NCBI RefSeq assembly: GCF_901000735.1
Contig: NC_081551.1
Coordinates: 11,881,604 to 11,945,603 of the forward strand
Length of the DNA: 64,000 nucleotides
Direction of reading: 5' to 3'
Source of the DNA: Corylus avellana
Taxonomy: Eukaryota > Streptophyta > Magnoliopsida > Fagales > Betulaceae
This document shows positions 61,045-64,000 of the stretch, piece after piece. The position numbers were made by a program, and so were the translations under genes. The notes below the pieces were generated by a model. That model did no database searches. It had not been told where the DNA came from and worked only from the letters and a program-made list of their open reading frames with translations. Every line of letters begins with the position of its first letter. Positions within the stretch are counted from its first letter, which is position 1.

Positions 61045-61596
61045 CTAACTCATTGGGGAAGTTCCGGATGGAGGATGAATGTAGATGGTTGATAGATAAA
61101 AGTCACAAAATTCAAATCCAATCTGGTGCGTAAATTGATTATCTAAATAAAATTAACCTTTAAGATATATATGTATGAAGAAAATGAAGACTTAAATTTC
61201 TTGTGCTTGGGGCCTTGAAAGAATGATTTGTTGGAGGCTACTCAATTCATAGAATTAGGTGGGACCAAAAGGCACAGTAAATATTAGTTTGCAAATGATA
61301 GTTAAAAGGATATATATTGGGTTCAACAAATAAATTCTCTCATTTCAGGTTACCCAACGTGCTTTCACTAGAAAGGGCATGGGCGGATAGCATTTGAGTT
61401 TTCAGTTGATCCTGAAGCATAATAGATATGTAACGTCATTACTTTAGGCCCAACGGAGAACATGACGTTGGAATGGGAAATATTAACGAGGATCTTACTC
61501 CTTATCAACTGGGCCTGACGTACGTCCTCCTCTATAATAATATAAAGCTTGACCTAAAATGTTATTAGCGGTGTTCAATGCGTATCAAAAATCACA

Positions 61597-61635
<39 letters not shown>

Positions 61636-62025
61636 TCAATCATATTAAATTTTAAATTACAAAAAATGTCCTAACCAAGTCATGGTAGTGTCTTGACCAA
61701 GTCTTGGCAGGTCCAGACCGAGTTTGCAAAAATTATAAAAGAATAAAATAAAAAATTATATAGATTTAGATGTTAGTTAGGATCTAACGGAATTTGCAAA
61801 AATAATTAGGCCTAAATATTTACAAATTTTTTTATTAAAAAATAGGTGTATTTTGGAAATTTTGATAAGATTTAACAAAAAATCCTAACGATGGGGGAAT
61901 ATTGCAAAAAATTGAAAGGTCGATACTTTAAATTAAGAGTTTTTGAACTTTGGAGGGATGATTTCAAAACACATGAAGTTCAAGGGAGTTTTGTTAAGTT
62001 TCCCCAAAAATTAACATAAAAATTT
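60200..62025 (+). other. CDKE 3' flank and probable 3' UTR, with microsatellites
   Basis: AATAAAATAAAATAAA at 60,448-60,464 is a good polyadenylation-signal cluster for CDKE. A (TC)n tract lies at 61,007-61,041 and an (AT)n tract at 61,602-61,632. 61,650-62,020 has phrases similar to the arms of the Mutator-type MITEs (GAACTTTGGAGGG...AAGTTCAAGGGAG) but no complete element. No gene is supported. Confidence 0.5.
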
Positions 62026-62262
62026 GAGGTGGTAGTCCGATGAAGGCCCGATGATGGTTCATCGATGGTTCGGTGACGGATCAACAGTGGCCCGGTGGTG
62101 GTCTGGTAGTGGACTAGTTGTAGCGAGCGGTGACCTGGTAGTGGTCTGGGTGTGGCTGGCTATGGCCCAATGATGGTCTAACAGTTGGTTAGGGTGGTCG
62201 ACGGTAGGCCGATGATAATTCAAGAATGGTTCAATGGTGGCCGATGGTGGTCAAGCGATAAA
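62026..62262 (+). repeat. Degenerate GATGGTGG/TGGTCCGGTGG short-unit repeats
   Basis: About 240 bp built from variants of GATGGTC, CCGATGGTGG and GGTCTGGTAGTGG. Units are imperfect and irregular. It directly precedes the Copia remnant and may be part of it. Confidence 0.5.
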
Positions 62263-62900
62263 AAGATTAAGCTTGGTCTTATTCTCACCCTTGTCTCTTC
62301 TCATTTGAAACTAGCTAATATATTCACTAAACCTCTTGGTTTTGTTCATTTTAATAGAACAAACTTAATATTTATCATCTTGAGGGGAGAGTATGGGACG
62401 AAACAATCAGGAGAGCAAAATTGGTATTAGTTAGTTAATACAGTTATTGCTGATTGGATGCTGAATTGTTAAATTAGTTATTGATTATGTTGTTATGCTG
62501 TTTTGACAGTTAACTATGTTATTGGTTTAGTTGGTTTTCTTGCTTAGTTTCATATGAATATATAGTGCTAGTACAGTTTCCGGTATGGTGGGCCCAAGGG
62601 TAAATGGCGGATTCTTTCTTGTTCACTTTCCTTTGATCCTCAAAACAAGAACACACATCAAGATGATACACCAGGTGATGGTCGAGGCGTTCCTCCTCCG
62701 ATGCCTAAGTCAGTCACTGTTTGAGCTTAGTATAGTGTTTTGTTTAATATGAATCGTATACCTATATCTGTAGCTTGTGAGCCCTTTTATGGCTAGGTCT
62801 CATGGGGATGGTAATGATGATCGGGCAGAGGGATCTGGGCGTAACGGATGGAGGAGTTAATGTTACGATTCCTTGATCGTTATGTTTGACAAGAGATCAT
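62263..62900 (+). mobile_element. Ty1/Copia remnant: end of RNase H domain, polypurine tract and LTR start
   Basis: The frame reads LVSSHLKLANIFTKPLGFVHF, the conserved end of the Copia polyprotein (usually ...LADIFTKPL...). The polypurine tract GAGGGGAGAGTATGGGA follows at 62,382-62,398, after which the 3' LTR should start. The rest of the polyprotein is absent. The LTR end was not located. Confidence 0.65.
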
Positions 62901-64000
62901 TTTTGCCATTGATGTCATCCCGAGAATGGTGCGAGGCGGATATTGTGGTTGGTGTGATCCGGGGAATGGAGCATAAATGTCGATGGCATTTTAAGTGTGT
63001 GTCATAACTGACTTAACAAGTGTGCCACAATCGAGCTGTTAGTGTGATCAGCGCGTATCCTGCCCGCAACTGTCATATTCACATATTAAGTACACCATTG
63101 ATTAAGCAAACCGAGTGAGCATGGTCTTCCGAGAGTGTGGGTTTCGCAGAGTGACGTCATTCCATGCTTTTGAAGCCGGGTTACCTCCTGGCAGGCCCAC
63201 ATGAAGGTGTTGGGCTTTTATCTGGGCAGATGGGTTGTGGACCGAATTTGTCGGATATGAGGCTAGTGACTTTAGGGTAAAATATGGTGTAACATATAGT
63301 AAATAGTAAATGAATGAAGGTTATCACACCTGATAATATTTTTCTCTCTATTCTTCTTTTTTTCTTTACTTTGCAATTACATTAGAAATTAGAATTGTCA
63401 CAACATTTGTGGGTGCCACGTTTTAAAGGGAAGCCGTGATGAACTTGGATGGGCAAAAGTTTAGCTAGGCTTTCGTAAGGGTGTTTCGGACCGCTTACCA
63501 TCAAAGAAATAGACCTTAAACTTTTGAGAGTTGGAGGAGGGGAGTGAGTTTTTTGGGTATATACCCAATTATTTTAAAGAATTTCTTCAATAAAAGAATT
63601 TCATATAAACCATGTAAATTAAAAGGCTTTAAATTCGCTTTTGTTTTTTCTTCCACGAATATTTTCATCCAAATGAACCATTATATTGAGTCGTCTAGTT
63701 TGAAAAAGTTTTGGACGGGTATAGAAGGAGGCGGTGTCTTTATATCAACAATTACGGTGGTTCCAAAGTTTCAAGTTCCCACAAGCAGTCTTCTTTTTAA
63801 GATACGGGTCTACCACCGCCACTGGTGTTTATGATAAATACCATAAAAACCCATTCGTGCTGCAGAGATCCACGGCAATACTTAAAAAATTGCCGGATCA
63901 GCAATTTTGAAACCCAAGGTCAAAGAACGTTCCACGTCAACTTGACCGCTTTCTTTCTTTCTATTTTTATATTCCCTTTCTCCCACGCAAGCTGCCAAAT
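62901..64000. other. Unassigned DNA at the right edge
   Basis: No protein family, RNA gene or complete repeat was recognised. A 96-codon plus-strand frame at 63,544-63,834 has no recognisable motif. The last 150 bases are less AT-rich and could be upstream DNA of a gene outside the window. Confidence 0.3.

Noticed and set aside
63544..63834. 96-codon frame near the right edge
   Set aside because: No motif, no coding composition, and no continuation visible; not enough to call a gene.

Overview
This is nuclear DNA of a flowering plant. It is AT-rich, its two real host genes have many GT-AG introns, and both encode plant-specific orthologues: a plastid/mitochondrial type II NAD(P)H dehydrogenase and the plant Mediator kinase CDKE. 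The density of transposable elements (TEs) and the TE-filled introns suggest a dicot with a medium or large genome, perhaps a woody perennial. I cannot name the species from sequence alone.

Layout. (1) 1-9,300: an NDC1-type NAD(P)H-quinone oxidoreductase on the minus strand, 11 exons, start at 8,843 and stop at 497. Its 4.0-kb intron 9 holds a 1.4-kb long-armed foldback element and an LTR-like segment rich in TGACG motifs. (2) 9,570-20,430: transposons only. These are a hAT miniature element with a perfect 8-bp target duplication, a tandem duplication of an LTR-retrotransposon segment (one copy carrying a later solo LTR), and a 4.2-kb hAT element whose four-exon transposase reads through without a break. 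(3) 20,430-30,200: degenerate DNA with a Mutator-type MITE, fragments of a UTP20-like gene and of an ACT/STY-type protein kinase, a LINE fragment, and the end of a CACTA element with CpG-rich palindromic subterminal repeats. (4) 30,200-41,000: a graveyard of Gypsy-type LTRs, several of them clean solo LTRs with 5-bp target duplications, plus a broken PIF/Harbinger element (MYB/SANT-like ORF1 on plus, transposase C-terminus on minus). (5) 42,403-60,199: a complete CDKE (CDK8-like) gene on the plus strand, 15 exons, 482 codons. Its intron 5 is 10.6 kb because L1-type LINEs inserted there; intron 6 has a reverse LINE fragment and intron 9 a tRNA-derived SINE. (6) 60,200-64,000: downstream DNA with microsatellites and a Copia polymerase tail.

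The two host genes are divergently oriented and about 33.5 kb apart; nothing suggests they work together. NDC1 acts in prenylquinone redox metabolism in plastids. CDKE acts with cyclin C in the Mediator kinase module. I see no defence island or new multi-gene system. The most interesting material is the apparently intact hAT transposon and the datable order of TE insertions. Exon boundaries were deduced by hand from reading frame, splice dinucleotides and protein-family knowledge.
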